DNA of 64,000 nucleotides from Onchocerca volvulus (lineage: Eukaryota > Nematoda > Chromadorea > Rhabditida > Onchocercidae): the NCBI GenBank assembly GCA_000499405.2, contig HG738149.1:1-64000 (forward strand), given 5' to 3'. Position numbers and translations under genes: made by a program. The notes under the pieces were generated by a model. It ran no database searches. It worked only from the letters and a program-made list of their open reading frames with translations, and was not told where the DNA came from. Shown piece by piece: positions 1 to 12,478 of this stretch; within the stretch, counting starts at the first letter, position 1, and each line of letters begins with the position of its first letter.

Positions 1-365
1 ACACACGCACACACACGGATTACCGATCCAACAAAAAAAATTCCACAACATAGCTTATCAATTTCCATTTCTTTCTTTTTTTTTTTTTTTTATCATTCAT
101 GTGAGAGCTGTTAGAATTACGATATTCATACTTCGAATTTAGCATCCACATATGATATAAAAAGCTTACGTACGTATTATGTTGAAAACTTTTGTTTACC
201 TTTTTGTCGTTAAGTAAACATATTGTCGTCATTTTTATTCCAATGAATATCACAAGGAATAATAAACAGTAAAAACGTCATAAGAAAAAAATATCATTGA
301 GCATCAAATTAATCAAACATAAATATGAACGGAAAAAATGCATTAAGAAGTAATATTTCGAAATT
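1..365. other. Intergenic DNA 3' of the first TIL gene
   Basis: No gene is seen. The stretch has an (AC)n start, a poly-T run near 75-91, and from about 90 onwards sequence that recurs at 8093 onwards as part of the duplicated TIL locus. Confidence 0.6.
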
Positions 366-2460
366 TCATAGAGTCTTCCGAAATGTTACCGAATCTGTTT
401 CCAGGATAAAATCTTCTGGAGCATTCAGATGTTTTCTTGTCGGACATTGATGTTTGGAAATACACTTGCCACTGCTGTCTCTTCTTAATCCATAAAATGG
501 TGAGCAATAACAACCAGGTGGATTACATCTTAGAGCACATGGAGCCTGCAAGATAAATGTAAATTGATTAATATATTGGGAGTTTTAATGAAAAAAGTTT
601 TTTTTTTTACTGATTATTTCTCTTTTTGTTTCTCTTTATGTGATAATCGTTTTTTTAGAAAAAAAGAAAAAAAAACTGAAAACAACTGTCTAAAAATGAC
701 GCGCTTTCTTGACATTTTATTGCAATTTCATGCATTAGAAAGTGTTGAAAGATTTTAAGCATGTAATTAATTTGTATTAATGAAAACAGTGAAATATAAC
801 ATTTTTTATGAACGAATAAATAGACAAAAATATTCCTAAATTTATTAGTTTTGTTACAAATAAATATCAATTGATCTGCCTAGTAACTAGTTGATAAGAC
901 TATCAATATTTATAAGTTTTGAATCACTAACAAAATCGCTTTGACCACATTTTAGCTCGCATCCCCCGCAATCCTCCCATATTTCGGGTCTTTTACATTT
1001 GTGCTTGCGTTGATCCGCATCCACGTACGTAAAAAGTACCACAAATGCCTGATTGAAAATTTACAATTACTTATCGATTTTCTTTAAATCAAAACTTTTT
1101 GATTAATTAATTCTTATCAAATATAATTGACAGTCTTTAATTAAAGATAAAATTGATTGTTGAAATGAATTATTCTGAGTGAAAGTCATTTGAGACGTAT
1201 GTCAAATAAATTTTTCTAAGTGAACTTTTGACACAGTTATCAAGCTTATTATACTACTTTTTACTGTTATTCATATTTAATGAAGAAGCAAAGAAGTTAT
1301 AATGCTCTAAATTTCTATTTTGAAATTTTCTTTTCTTTTTAAGTGACATTTTTAATTATGTCAAAGGTTACAGTCAATGATTTCGAATAAAATGCTTCTC
1401 AAAAAGAATATTTTAACTGTTACCTTTATTTTATTTTGCTCAATTCTATTGCAAAATTTAAATATTTCTTCTTCATGATTTCCTGCTTTACTATTTTCTT
1501 GATCTTATGAATAAGAAGAACTAAGGAAGGATTGTCTTTTGATAGTAATTAGCATGAAAATGTTTATTACTATCTCAAGATTTTTTTCTAAAAATTAATT
1601 GTTAATTTCTATAAATTGGGAATATATTTACCTAGAATAAACTTTCAATCATATATACATTACTTACAGTTATAAAGATGAAAAATGGATTCATCGGTAA
1701 GCAGCAGAACTTCTTACTTTGCATCGATTTACAAATGTATTTCATTGTTACCCACTTTTAAAGAGGAATTTCAAAGGTAGAACAGGTTTATTAATAGTTC
1801 TAACTGTGAAAACATAATGATGACATCTTGCAATGTCCGAAATAAACGCAATGAGTCAGCACTTTTTGTTCTTCTGATTAATTTTTTTGATGACTGTAAT
1901 TCGGCAAGTATAATTCATGAAAAAACTTCCTGTTGAGCAATCAACTTTGCATGTTACGTAAGAACTATTTTAGTCATTTCGTTACGATTGAATACGCCTA
2001 AGTTATACTACATAGATTTTTAAATTGATTCTTCAAACGAATAATTAAATTCAGAAAAAGTTTGCATGGACACTATGAAGCGAATAACAGTAAAAGAAGA
2101 CGAATAAATTATAAATTTTGTTTTTTATTTTTTTCTTTTTTCTTCATTTTTTATCTGAATTGAATAGAATTTTTAAAAATTTTTAATTGTTGTATGCTTT
2201 CATGCGAATTCATTCTTCCATTCATTTACTTCTTCTCTGTGTTGTTGCAACTCAGAAAAAAAAAAGAGGAAAAATTTGAGGATTCAAACTTTTCAACTTT
2301 ACTGATAAGAAATATAATGATCAAATTGAATAATATCAATTATTATTACTTATTCTTTATTATATTACTTATTCAATTATTATTGTTTATTTAGTTTTCA
2401 ATCATTACTTATTCTTTGCTTGATTTTAAACAAACATAAACGAACTAATTAAAAAAAGAA
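90..2460. repeat. Direct duplication of the TIL locus, unit A
   Basis: This block aligns by eye along its whole length with about 8093-10440: 3' flank, three exons, both introns and the 5' flank ending in a stretch rich in ttcaatcattacttatt. Divergence is substantial in the introns, with many small indels, and lower in the exons, so the duplication is not recent. Both units begin just after a poly-T run. Unit A stops at about 2460, where Helitron-related DNA begins; unit B continues another 180 bases. Confidence 0.8.
366..1694 (-). CDS. Secreted TIL-domain protease inhibitor, copy A
   Basis: Three exons on the minus strand, 1694-1668, 1048-932 and 545-366, all joined in phase 0 with gtaagt and gttagt donors and cag acceptors, encode 107 aa. 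Residues 1-20 or so form a hydrophobic signal peptide (MNPFFIFIT...). Residues 27-84 hold all ten cysteines of a trypsin-inhibitor-like domain, with hallmark stretches CGGCELKCG and PPGCYC. The family consists of small secreted inhibitors of serine proteases; in Ascaris-type members the reactive bond lies between cysteines 5 and 6. Here that loop reads C-A-L-R-C, so by family comparison P1 would be Leu, pointing to a chymotrypsin or elastase target rather than trypsin. The tail after Cys10 is about 23 residues and is not part of the fold. The start was chosen because it gives the signal peptide and is conserved in the second copy. The target protease is not known. Confidence 0.9.
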
Positions 2461-3664
2461 AACCAAAAAATTGAACGTTCATTCCATCTAGACAACCTCC
2501 GTATTAAGTTTCCTCTCATCTTCAAATAAACAAACAAACTAACTAGAGAAGTATGATTGTAGAGAACTTCTATAATCTTGCATCCCAGTAGATGTTTATT
2601 TTTTATATCTTTATTAGCATATATTTTTTATTAGCATTTTATTATTAGACACTTTTTTTTATATAGACCTACTTACTTTTTCATGTGTCATGCGCATGAC
2701 AAGTAAAAGTAAATTAGCGGATGAATTTTTTGACCCCGGCTGCATAACTCCTTCATGAACTCAGAATTTGTTGACCATGCCTTTATCAGCGGCTAATTTC
2801 TCCATTCATTCTTAAACAACTTTTCAAGTTCTTCACCGACTGATTTGAAATACTATGTTGCATTCGAATAGGGCGTGTTTAAACTTCTTCGTTTATTTGT
2901 TGCTATTTTAAATTACCGGTACCATTTCTTCAAGCTACCCAAAATACTAGAAAGTCAAAAATGAAAGGAAGAAGATCTAGACTTCAACACAAACAACAAA
3001 AACCATAACTTTCAATTATCATAACTTAAAAAATAATAACCACAAACTCCAGAATAACATAATGATTGAGGAATGTAGTTGCGAAGCAGAAATGTTGAAG
3101 TCATGATAATGTAAAATGAAATATTTCATTCAAGCAATTTATGGATTACCTCTCTGAGTTCAAATATTAAGTCATGTCTTGGATTGTTTCTTTGTTGTAA
3201 ATGTTCGCTGCTCATTTTGACATAACGTTTCAAGTTTTTATCGATTGATTTGAAATTTTGACACAATGTTGTATTCGAAAGGCACGTTTTATATAGATTT
3301 ATACTACTTTTTTTTACCTGTCATTCTGTGACAAATAAAAGCAAGTGAGCGGACTGAATCTGTTAACCATGTTTATTTTCTGCAAAGTACATAGCCTTCA
3401 GTTACAACACTCAGTCCGCTCGGTAAAGTATGCGCATATTTCAATGCAACGTTCTGTCGAAATTTCAAAACAATAAGTAAAAACTTTCGGAGATTTAAGA
3501 TTTTAAACAAACCAACATTTACGATTGTTAGTATATACCAGAAATAATTTTTTGTAATAGTAGCAAAAATTCAACAATTCAACTGAACAGTTCCGAATAT
3601 GTTCAATCAAAATCGAATTTCGAGAATATTTCGGGTGCATCTATCTGCTTTAGTTCATCAAATA
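2461..3664. repeat. Helitron-related non-coding repeats
   Basis: No gene is seen. Two related minus-oriented copies (about 2660-2890 and 3180-3420) carry a motif whose reverse complement reads TTCGAATGCAACGTTGTG..., followed by CAAATCAATCGATGA-like sequence. A plus-oriented copy of the same motif starts near 3430 and leads into the Helitron coding relic. Similar sequence recurs at 14558 and 30834. An inverted repeat, agcggactga at 3349 and tcagtccgct at 3412, lies inside. Confidence 0.55.
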
Positions 3665-6243
3665 ATGCCTCTCAGAAGATCAAATTTATGTTATCGTATT
3701 CGCTAAGCGGAAGGAATGCGCGATTAATTGCAAATCAAATTGAGGGAGAATGGGCATCAGCGAACAAGCGAAACAGGCAAAAAATGATCAAGAGAGCGAC
3801 GTGCAGCCAGACTTGAGGATGCGCGATTGCGAACACGTTGGTCGTGTTCTGCAGCTTCAGGTCTGCTTCGTTCTGAACAGAATGAATGCGATAGGCTGAG
3901 AATGGCTGATGGCGGGAAAACCGAAATTAATTCCTAAAACTGATCATTATAGAAATTTATATAATCAAATGGTTAAAAATTTTAATAAAATTTACTAATG
4001 AGTCATTATCTGTAAAATTATTTCTCAGTGTATGCTAATTCTTATGCTAATCTACAACATTCATCTAAACGATTCCAGTTTTAGCTAAAATGATTCCAAT
4101 CAAATGATTAATCTTGTACTTACATATCATATCCGTTCTTACATTTCTTACATATCCATAATCTTGTACTTATATGTCATATCCGTTTTTACATTTATTA
4201 CATATCCATGTACTTATGTACTTACTCCGTTCCAATCTTTTGTATCCAATTAAATTGTATCATAACTTTTTTCCTTTTGCAAAAACTGTTCCTTTTTCAA
4301 AAATTATCTTGTTATCAATCGATTATATCCCAACACGCCCAATTTCTAACTCTTCAAATACTCCTGCAAAATTCCAAAAAACCTCTTTTTTCACTCGAGT
4401 TAGTTTCACTCTAACTGGACAACCTTAGCCTACGTTACTCCTCTTCAAGTTCCCAATACACATTCCTCTCTAAATTCTCAATCTACATCACCAAATTTCC
4501 TTCACTACATGCCTGATTTTCTAATGCGCTGCTAATTATTTGCTATCCGATTACTGCTATTGTGAATAAAGGAATTAATACAAATCTGTCTCAGCCATAG
4601 TTCAACAAGCAGCAAGCCTTCCACAACAACAGAAAGAAGTCAAAGAGGAGCAGGAGATCAGCCTCAAAAATGACTTCGTGTTCAGCAATCACGCTATTAC
4701 AATCGCCTTGTATTCCGCTACAACCCAGCCAATAATTATTGCTTGAGCCTGCATATTCTCATCGGCGCTCTGACCGAAGTATGTCCTCATTGCAAGGCTC
4801 TGAAATTTAATGAAGAAACGAAGGGAATGTGTTGCGCCGCCGAAAAAATTAAGCAACCTCAGTTTGAAGAATTATCAGAGCCATTAAAAACTTTGATTGC
4901 CGGATATACTGCCGAATCGAAGCATTTCCTATTTAAAATCAGGAAATACAAGTAATGCAAAATTCGGGAATACTAAGTCAGGAAATACAACTTGTGTTTC
5001 CAAATGACGTCGTTCTGCTCAGAAATCATAACAACATAATTCACGCCAACTTTCAAAGTGAAAGGATAAATTTATCATAAAGCCGGCTCTCTGCTTCCGT
5101 TACCATAAATTCCTTCAAATGTATTACATCGGTCACAGTAAAACATGAAGTACTTGGGTCTGCGCGCTGCTCGATGTACTCAGGAAATGGCAAAAGAGAG
5201 GATTGCCACACAATTATATACTAATCTCGCTTTATGACTAAATCACTTCAAACGAAATCGACGATGTAACATGCGCTAAAATACCAGATATCGACACCGA
5301 TAAGGATTTATGTGAAGTTGTGACGAAAAATATGATATATGGACCTTGCGGTACATGTATCCAAATTCACCATGCATGAAATGCTCTAAGTGATATCCTC
5401 GAGATTAGTATCCAACGAAATTACAGGAAACGATGAATCAGCAGAAGATGGCGATAAATTAGCAACCAAACAAATGTGGAATGTGACATTGAAGTAGATA
5501 ATCAGTAGGTTGCCTTTGCTATTAAAAACATACAAAGCGCACATGAACGTGGAATACTGTAACTCCATTAAATCGATCAAATGCATTTGTATGTGAATAA
5601 AGGCAGCGAAATGGGAGTTTTTGGCGTGCAGCCAGGAAGGAATGATAGGAATACGGTATTAATATCGATGAAATCGCACAATATCAACAATGAAACTGTG
5701 CTTATAAATGGCGCACAAAGTTCTCAAGTAATTGGGAATATCGTCACCGGATCAATCTGCTGCTGCTTCTCAGAATTGCGTTGTAAACAAAATTACAACA
5801 CGGCTGATCTTTTGTCATATGTGCAATCAAATATTCCTAAACTAATGTTTGAGCAAAAAGGCATTTACGATCAAATAATGCAAACTATCAATAATGGGAT
5901 TGGAGAAATCTTCTTTTTGGATGCTCCAGGAGGAACTGGTAAAATATTTCTAATTAGATTGATTCTGGCAGCAATTCGATCTCAAAATGACATAGCATTA
6001 GTTCCTGCATCATCCGGAATAGTTAATGCTCATTCCGCTTTGAAGTTGCCATTGAATACGCAATGCATTAAAACCCCCACATGCAATGTTTCCAGTTATG
6101 TTGCGTGTTATAGATTGTTTATGTTAAGTGTTATAGAATCGGCAGAAAATCTCAATATCTGCGCAGACAATGGAACAACAAAAAATACTTTATACCCACA
6201 AACATTGAGAAATTATGCCGAAAGATGTTATACAACACCATGA
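3665..6243 (+). pseudogene. Decayed Helitron (Rep/PIF1-helicase transposase) relic
   Basis: Several broken reading frames together follow the order of a Helitron protein. From 3665 a start MPLRRSNL is followed by a basic segment near 3797 (ERRAARLEDARLRTR). At 4743-4955 comes the Helitron-like N domain with CPHCKALKF and an ESKHFL...IRKY ending. Near 5255-5365 lies EIDDVTCAKIPD...YGPCG, then PNSPCM in another frame. At about 5515-5620 is KTYKAHMNVEYCNS and, in a shifted frame, YVNKGS. At 5845-6100 lies the helicase start with Walker A APGGTGK. Stops and frameshifts break every junction, so it cannot make a full transposase. Helitrons move by rolling-circle replication; the relic presumably inserted beside or into the TIL locus and then decayed. 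The exact ends were not found. Confidence 0.85.
4110..4209. repeat. Two-copy 50-nt tandem repeat inside the Helitron relic
   Basis: The unit aatcttgtacttacatatca... at 4110-4159 is repeated with a few changes at 4160-4209. A third partial start, tgtacttatgtactta, follows. Confidence 0.75.
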
Positions 6244-6925
6244 CAATTATTTTAAACAAGGAGTATTAAAGAACAAGTGGTGCGATACAGTTTCAAAGAG
6301 ACGAAAATGTATTAGTTCGTTCGGTATTTATACTGATGTTAACAACCAGATTGCATAAGAGAGGAGAAAACCTTAAAACACGATGCAAACTAATAGAATA
6401 ATTTGAGCCATAACACAATTAAAAAGCAATATGCAGTTGTAATTGAATACGTGCTATATATTTCTTGCCGCCAAAACCTTCCAATTCACAGATAAACGAC
6501 GAAAATTCACGCAGCAGTAGCATCTGTTCGAAATTTTAGGAATTCCACTTCGGTGTTCATAGTGACACAACAGTAATAACAATCTGACAATTAATTTGAA
6601 TAATTCAGTTGAACATTCTACCAGCGACAAAAGAAAGAATAATTCAGTGATGAATTTGCCTGAATATTCTCTGATAAGTATTATTAAGAATCACTCTTCA
6701 CCAATCAATAAAACTTTCCTCAAGGATTCATTTCTGTCACACAAGACACAAAAAACCTCCTCATACCTATTTCTGACCTAGCCGAATCACAATAGTAAAA
6801 ATCAAATTTCTAATCCAACTAAGCTACAAACTAAATTAAAAACTATCAGTTTTTTTCCTCAGCACTAGAAACATGCTATTTCTCTTTTCTTTTTTTCCAC
6901 TTAATTTTTTTTTTTCCATCATTGT
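6244..6925. other. Gene-free stretch after the Helitron helicase relic
   Basis: No coding exon is recognised. It may hold the remaining 3' part of the Helitron, but neither the helicase C-terminal motifs nor the terminal hairpin and CTRR end could be found by eye. Confidence 0.4.
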
Positions 6926-7550
6926 TACAAGCGCTTTCATCACATTTGAAATGAAATTTAAAAATAATTGTTTGACAAGCGTGACTATTTTACAATATAT
7001 ATTTAATAAGTATGTGTTAAAATCAGTAATATGGTTTACTTATATTTTATTTCTATTTTACAATTTTTTTTAACATTTTTATAATTTAAAGTTTTTTGTT
7101 TTTCTTTGATTCGGCTTATGTTTGTTTAAAAGCAAGCAAAATAATAGAATTCAGTTTGATCATTGTATTATTTATCAATAAAGTTAAAAGTTTGAATCTT
7201 CAATTTTTTTTTCTTTGAGTTGCAAAGAAATGAATGAGTAAAAGAATGAATTTGCATGAATGAATATAAAAATTAAAAATTTACCTGAAATCCTCTTCAA
7301 TTCAGACAGAAAAGAAAGAAAAGAAAAAAATTAAAAACAAAATTTATAATTTACTCGCATCCTTTTGTTGGGATTCGCTTCACAATGTCTATTTAAACGT
7401 TTTCCTAATTTAATTGTTTCAGGATCAACGCAAAAATCTACATAATAACCTTAGCATATTCAATCGAATTAAATTCATAAGCGAATATAACTTGATCAAA
7501 AAAGTGTTTACATTACTTCATCTGGATGAATTTTCTGGAACTTCCTGAAA
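6926..7550. repeat. Inverted remnant of the TIL 5' flank
   Basis: Read as its reverse complement, this stretch matches about 10000-10620, the upstream flank of TIL copy B. Shared landmarks are aaaagcaagcaaaataat near 7127, actcgcatcctttt near 7353 and the downstream run tttcaggatcaacgcaaaaatct near 7420. With 10000-10620 it forms an inverted repeat of about 600 bases around copy B. No TIL exon is visible next to it in plus orientation. Confidence 0.7.
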
Positions 7551-8061
7551 AATGCAACAGAAGTGCAGTAGAACTTTTCGAAAATTCCAAATATTCCTAA
7601 TATTTCTATATAATTCTGACAACTGGTATTCACAGGTAAATTTCTCCATTTACGATACCGTAATAAATTGTGTGCTGCTTGGTTAAAACTTAGCCAGAAA
7701 TTATTATATTACTTTTTGAATAATCTCAAGACTTGTAATTTCTTGATGAACGATTCAGATCGAATTCTATGCCAAATTTCACAAGAATGAAACTAATGAA
7801 GAAGAGAAACAAAGAAGCATTTGAACGCTTTCTCCAATTAATAGATTAATTGAGAATATAAGGAATTAAATTGAGTTTTTAAAAATAATTACGGATGCTT
7901 ATTGATGTATACAAAAGTGGAATAAGTAAAATTTGTGGAATAATTAAAATGTTTCTAAAATGCTTCCATTATGATAACAATGCACGAGAATATTATACTT
8001 GCATTATGCAAGCACTTGATAAGGTTTGTTTAAACTTAATGATAATTAGCTTCTCAATTTC

Positions 8062-8092
<31 letters not shown>
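7551..8092. other. Gene-free stretch between inverted arm and TIL copy B
   Basis: AT-rich. A short open stretch on the plus strand around 7945-8025 ends at a possible donor gtttgttt, but nothing recognisable is encoded. It ends in a long poly-T run (about 8064-8092). Confidence 0.35.
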
Positions 8093-8357
8093 GGATCATT
8101 CATATAATAGTTGTTAGAATTACGTTTAAAGCATGTGAAATAAAAAAACTTACGTACTATACTGGAATTTTTTGTTTACCTTTAAAAAGAAAACATATTG
8201 CACATCATTTTTATTCCATTGAACATCATAAGGGACAGTATACGGTAAAAATGTCATTGGAAAAAAACGTCAAAAAAAACAAAACATTGAACATTAAATT
8301 GATCAAACATAAATATGAACGGAAAAAATACATTAAGAAGTAATATTTCGAAAGTCT

Positions 8358-9698
8358 TTATGACTCTTCCGAAGAATTCCAGTGGGTAACCGAATGTTTC
8401 AGGATGAAGTCTCTTGGAGCATCCAGAAATCTCGAACATCGATGTTTGGGAATACAATTACCTTTGTAGTTTAATCTAAATCCATAAGATGCTGCACAAT
8501 AACAACCAGGTGGATTACATTCCAGAAAACAATAACTCTGAAAGGTGAAGGTAAATTAATTAGTATTTTTAAAGTTTCGGTGAAAAAAGCTTTTATTTTT
8601 TGATTATTTTTTTCTTTCTTTTTGTATGATAATCTTTTGTTTAGAAAAAAATAAAAAATAAAAATAAACGTCTAAAAATGATGCCCTTGTATGAAATTAC
8701 ATTAAAATATCAAATTTAATGTAACTTCATACAAGTGTTAAAGAATGTTCAAGCATGTGATTAATTATTATTAATGAAATAACAAAATTTAACAGCATTT
8801 ATGAATGAATAAATAGACAAAAATATTCCTAAATTTATTAGTTTTGTTACAAATAATATCAGTTGATTTGCCTAGTGATTAGATGATAAATAAAACTATC
8901 AATATTTATAAGTTTTGAATCACTAACATAATATTTTTGACCACATCTTAGCTCGTATCCGCCACATTCCATCCATATTTCGTTTTTTCTACATCCGTAC
9001 ATGCCTTCCACGGAAGTAAAAATTACCACGAACGCCTAATTTTTAAAATTTACAATTGTATTTATCAATCTTCTTCAAATCAGAATTTCTGATTAATTTT
9101 TACCAAACATAAATGACAATCTTTCACTAAAAATAGAATTGATTGTTGAAATGAATTATTCTAAGTAAACTTTATCTGAGATGTAAATCAGATAAATTAT
9201 TCTAAGTGAACTTTATGTGATATGTATGTCAAACATATTAAACTGCTTTTTATTCATTACTATTGTTCATATTTAATGAACATAATACTCTAATGCTTTG
9301 AATTTTTTTTTAAAATTTGTTTTCAATTTTTTAAATGATTTTTTTGATCATCTCAAAGGTCACAGTCAATGATCTCAAGTAAAAAGATTCCCGAAAAGAA
9401 TATCCATCCTGTTACCTTTTTTTTTTTTTTTACTTTGGATCAAATTTATTATGAAGTTTAAATATCTTTTCTTCATGATCCTTCCTATTTCACTACTTTA
9501 TGATTTCATGAATAAGAAGGATTGAGGAAGGATTGTCTTTTAATAGTAATTAGAATAAAAATATCTATTACTATCTCAAGATTTCTAACTAAAAATTAAT
9601 TATCGCTAATTTCCATAAATTAAACTACATTTGCTGAAAAATAAAATTCGAATAATATTTACATTACTTACAGTTATAAAGATGAAGAATGGATTCAT
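8358..9698 (-). CDS. Secreted TIL-domain protease inhibitor, copy B
   Basis: Three exons on the minus strand, 9698-9672, 9035-8928 and 8537-8358, are spliced as in copy A and encode 104 aa. The signal peptide is almost identical to copy A (MNPFFIFITAFVVIFT...). The TIL domain keeps CxxxxWxxCGG, RCGQ, ECNPPGCYC, NC and RC, but the third cysteine is Tyr (CGGYELRCG), so nine of ten cysteines remain. In this family Cys3 normally pairs with Cys5, which is still present here and would be left free. The reactive loop reads C-F-L-E-C, again with Leu at the expected P1 but Glu in place of Arg after it. The frame is intact throughout and splice sites are good, so it is likely expressed, but folding and activity may differ. 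Exon 2 is nine bases shorter than in copy A. Confidence 0.85.
8686..8735. repeat. Near-perfect 21-bp hairpin in intron 2 of TIL copy B
   Basis: Arms at 8686-8706 and 8715-8735 pair at 20 of 21 positions around an 8-base loop. The corresponding intron of copy A lacks the palindrome. It could be a small foldback element or a miRNA-like stem; the sequence alone cannot decide. Confidence 0.85.
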
Positions 9699-10620
9699 CG
9701 GTAAACAGTAGAGCTTTTTACTTTTGATCGATTTGCAAATGTATTTCAGCGTTTTTAAAGAGGAATTTTCAAAGGCAAAACAGGTTTATTAATATTTCTA
9801 ACTGTGAAAATATAATGTTGAAGTTTTGTGATGTCCAAAGTAAACACAATGAATCAGTAGTTTTTTGTACTTTTAATCCATTTTTTTTAATGTCTGTAAT
9901 TCGGCAAATTTGATTCATGTGAATATTTCCGTGTTGAGCAATTAACATTTTTTAACGGAAAAAATTCATCTGCATGACGTAACGTAAGTGGGTATTTTAT
10001 CAAGTTAGATTCTGTTATGAATCTAATTCAATTAAATATGCTTAAGTTATGCTACATAGATTTTTGCATTGATCCTGAAACGATTAATTAAATTAGGTAA
10101 AAGTTTAGATAGACAGTATGAAGCGAATTCCGAGGAAAGGATGCGAATAAATTGTAATTTTCGTTTTTTTATGAACGTCATATTTTTTCTTTTCCTTTAA
10201 TTTTTTTATCTGAATTGAATAGAATTTCAACAAATTTTTAATTCTTACATTCATTCATTTCTTCTTTGTGCTGTTCCAATTCAGAGGAAGGAAGAAAAAA
10301 CTAAAGATTCAAACTTTTCACTTTATTGGTGAGTAATATAATGATTAAATTGAATAATATGATAATTTTCAATCATTACTTATTATTTTGCTTGCTTTTG
10401 AACAAACACAAACCGAATTAATCAAAAAAAAACTTTTAAATATAAAGATGTTGCAAATTGTAAAATAGAAATGAAATATAACCATATTACTGATTCAGTT
10501 ATACATATACTTTTTAAATATATATCATGTTAAATTCAAGCTTGTCAAATGATTATTTTCAAGTTACATTTCAAATACGACAAAAACGCCTATAATAAAG
10601 ATGAAAAAAATTACAGGAGA

Positions 10621-11819
10621 AATTAGAAATTTATTAATCATTTGTCAATTACTATCATTTTTTGATCATTTAAAGTAAATTATTAGATCAAATAATTTAT
10701 ACAGAAATACAGCCTTTTCCAAAATAAGTTTCAATATAAATAATGATTTAATGCTTAATAACTAAATGCTGAAAAAGATTAATATTTAATAAATGTTTCT
10801 AACACCATGAATTTATCAAACGATTTTCAATGATTTCTTTTTCAGACATTGCTTAATATAAAAGCGAATCATTAAAATATTCATTGTAAGAAATATGAAG
10901 AAATATGCTTATCAATAGAATAATTCATTTAATATTTTTATTCAATCCATGAACTCTTATTTGTCACATTTTATTTTATAAGCATTTATCAATTGATTCT
11001 CGATTTTCGATTTCAGTATCGTTTGGTTCTCAATAATTTTGATTCCAACTTTATCTTTCTTCTCCGTTTATTCTTTTTCTTGGCTCTTCTTATTTTAGAC
11101 CGATGATCAGATTATCGATTAAATGGTTGCAAAATTTTCATAAAATGAAAACAAGAAAATTAATGGAAAATGTGTGAAATTCTAATGTGTCAAGTGCAAA
11201 AAAAAAAAAAAAAAACACCTTTTGATCATCTTTTTTTAAAAATATTTTAGCGACACTTCTTTATTCCTTACTTATTTCGAAATATATTTTGCGCAATTTC
11301 CAAGCGTAATTATCATTAAAAAATTCATTTTTTCACCAAATTTTTACAGCAGCATTAAAACTGAAAAATTATTTCAACTGAAAGATTTGTTTATTGGGGA
11401 CTGGAATTTGGTACAGATGATTGTATTTTGTAATGAAATCCTTGATATGACGAATTTTATTTGCCGCAATTATGGTACAGAGTTAATTGAGGAATATCGA
11501 TAATATAACCGATAATATGTACTTTCTTTGATAGGAGGAAGTTATCTGAGGATTAATGGTTTTGGGGATTAATAGGGTTTGATGAGATCTGGAAGTTGAG
11601 TTGGATAAAATCGATAATTTGAACTTCCTTTTGGAGAAAATAGGAAATTATCTGTAAGTTATAGATATTGGGAATTGATAGGATTTGATGAGGTTTGCAA
11701 GAAACTAATCCAGCATTAACAAATAAGATATTAAAATCAAGTACACATGAGAAAATTTTCTGAATTTTTAGAGCTGATAAGCCTTTTTTAAATATGCTCA
11801 TTTGCAATTTGCATAATCA
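10621..11819. other. Gene-free AT-rich stretch
   Basis: No gene is recognised. A diverged direct repeat of about 63 bases occurs at about 11525-11590 and 11640-11702, both copies carrying a ggatttgatgag-like core. Confidence 0.45.
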
Positions 11820-12478
11820 AATATTTTTGCCTTTTCAACTCGAGTCAAAATTCGTTTAAACAACTTGATGAGCATTATATGAACGCAAGCCGAAAATGGA
11901 GCAAAGTTTTTTTCTTTTTTCTTTTTTTTATAGAAAGGAAATTGAAATTGAGCTTGATAATGATGGAGAAGGGGAAGTTGTCACAGAGCTATTAATTTCA
12001 TTAAATGTCATTCTTGTCATCGTAACTGTCGCCAAGTTTGCATCATCGAATGATTCTTTCCGATTTTTCTTCGCATTTTTTGTTCATTCTGATTTCCATG
12101 CCGTAGAATAATACTTATCATCATAATTAACAAAAGGTTTATTCATTCACTGATCTTTGCTCGGCTAATTTGTTTCAGAACTGTTTTTTCAACTTAATTG
12201 TTCAACTTATCGATAGCAGTCATTACAGTTCCTTGAAATAGGCTTTCGATATCAGTGATTCTGGTATTTTCAATTATTTGTTACCAACTGGCTAAGTTTG
12301 TTTATATTTATATTTTTTTGGTACGAAAATTTCAATAATATTGCAGAAATTCGTATTTTTTAATAAAAAACAGAGTAACGTAACCGATATTGCAGAAAAG
12401 GATAGAGATTTAAGAATAAGAATTAGAATGCTCCAGAAGTAGTAACAATAGAAGGTGATAGTCCTGCATAAGTAATTG

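Larger units (their letters stand above)
8093..10440. repeat. Direct duplication of the TIL locus, unit B
   Basis: Partner of the block at about 90-2460. It retains a further 180 bases of right flank (10440-10620) that is missing from unit A, where Helitron DNA starts instead. Confidence 0.8.

Noticed and set aside
4743..4955. 70-aa frame as an independent Cys-containing gene
   Set aside because: It matches the Helitron-like N domain and is part of the decayed element.
8254..8457. 67-aa minus-strand frame as a gene
   Set aside because: It is the last TIL exon read in a wrong frame and beyond its stop at 8358.
11896..12111. 71-aa plus frame with an acidic segment after a tttatag acceptor
   Set aside because: The twin copy at about 28860 has an in-frame stop and no partner exons were found, so it is at most a decayed exon.
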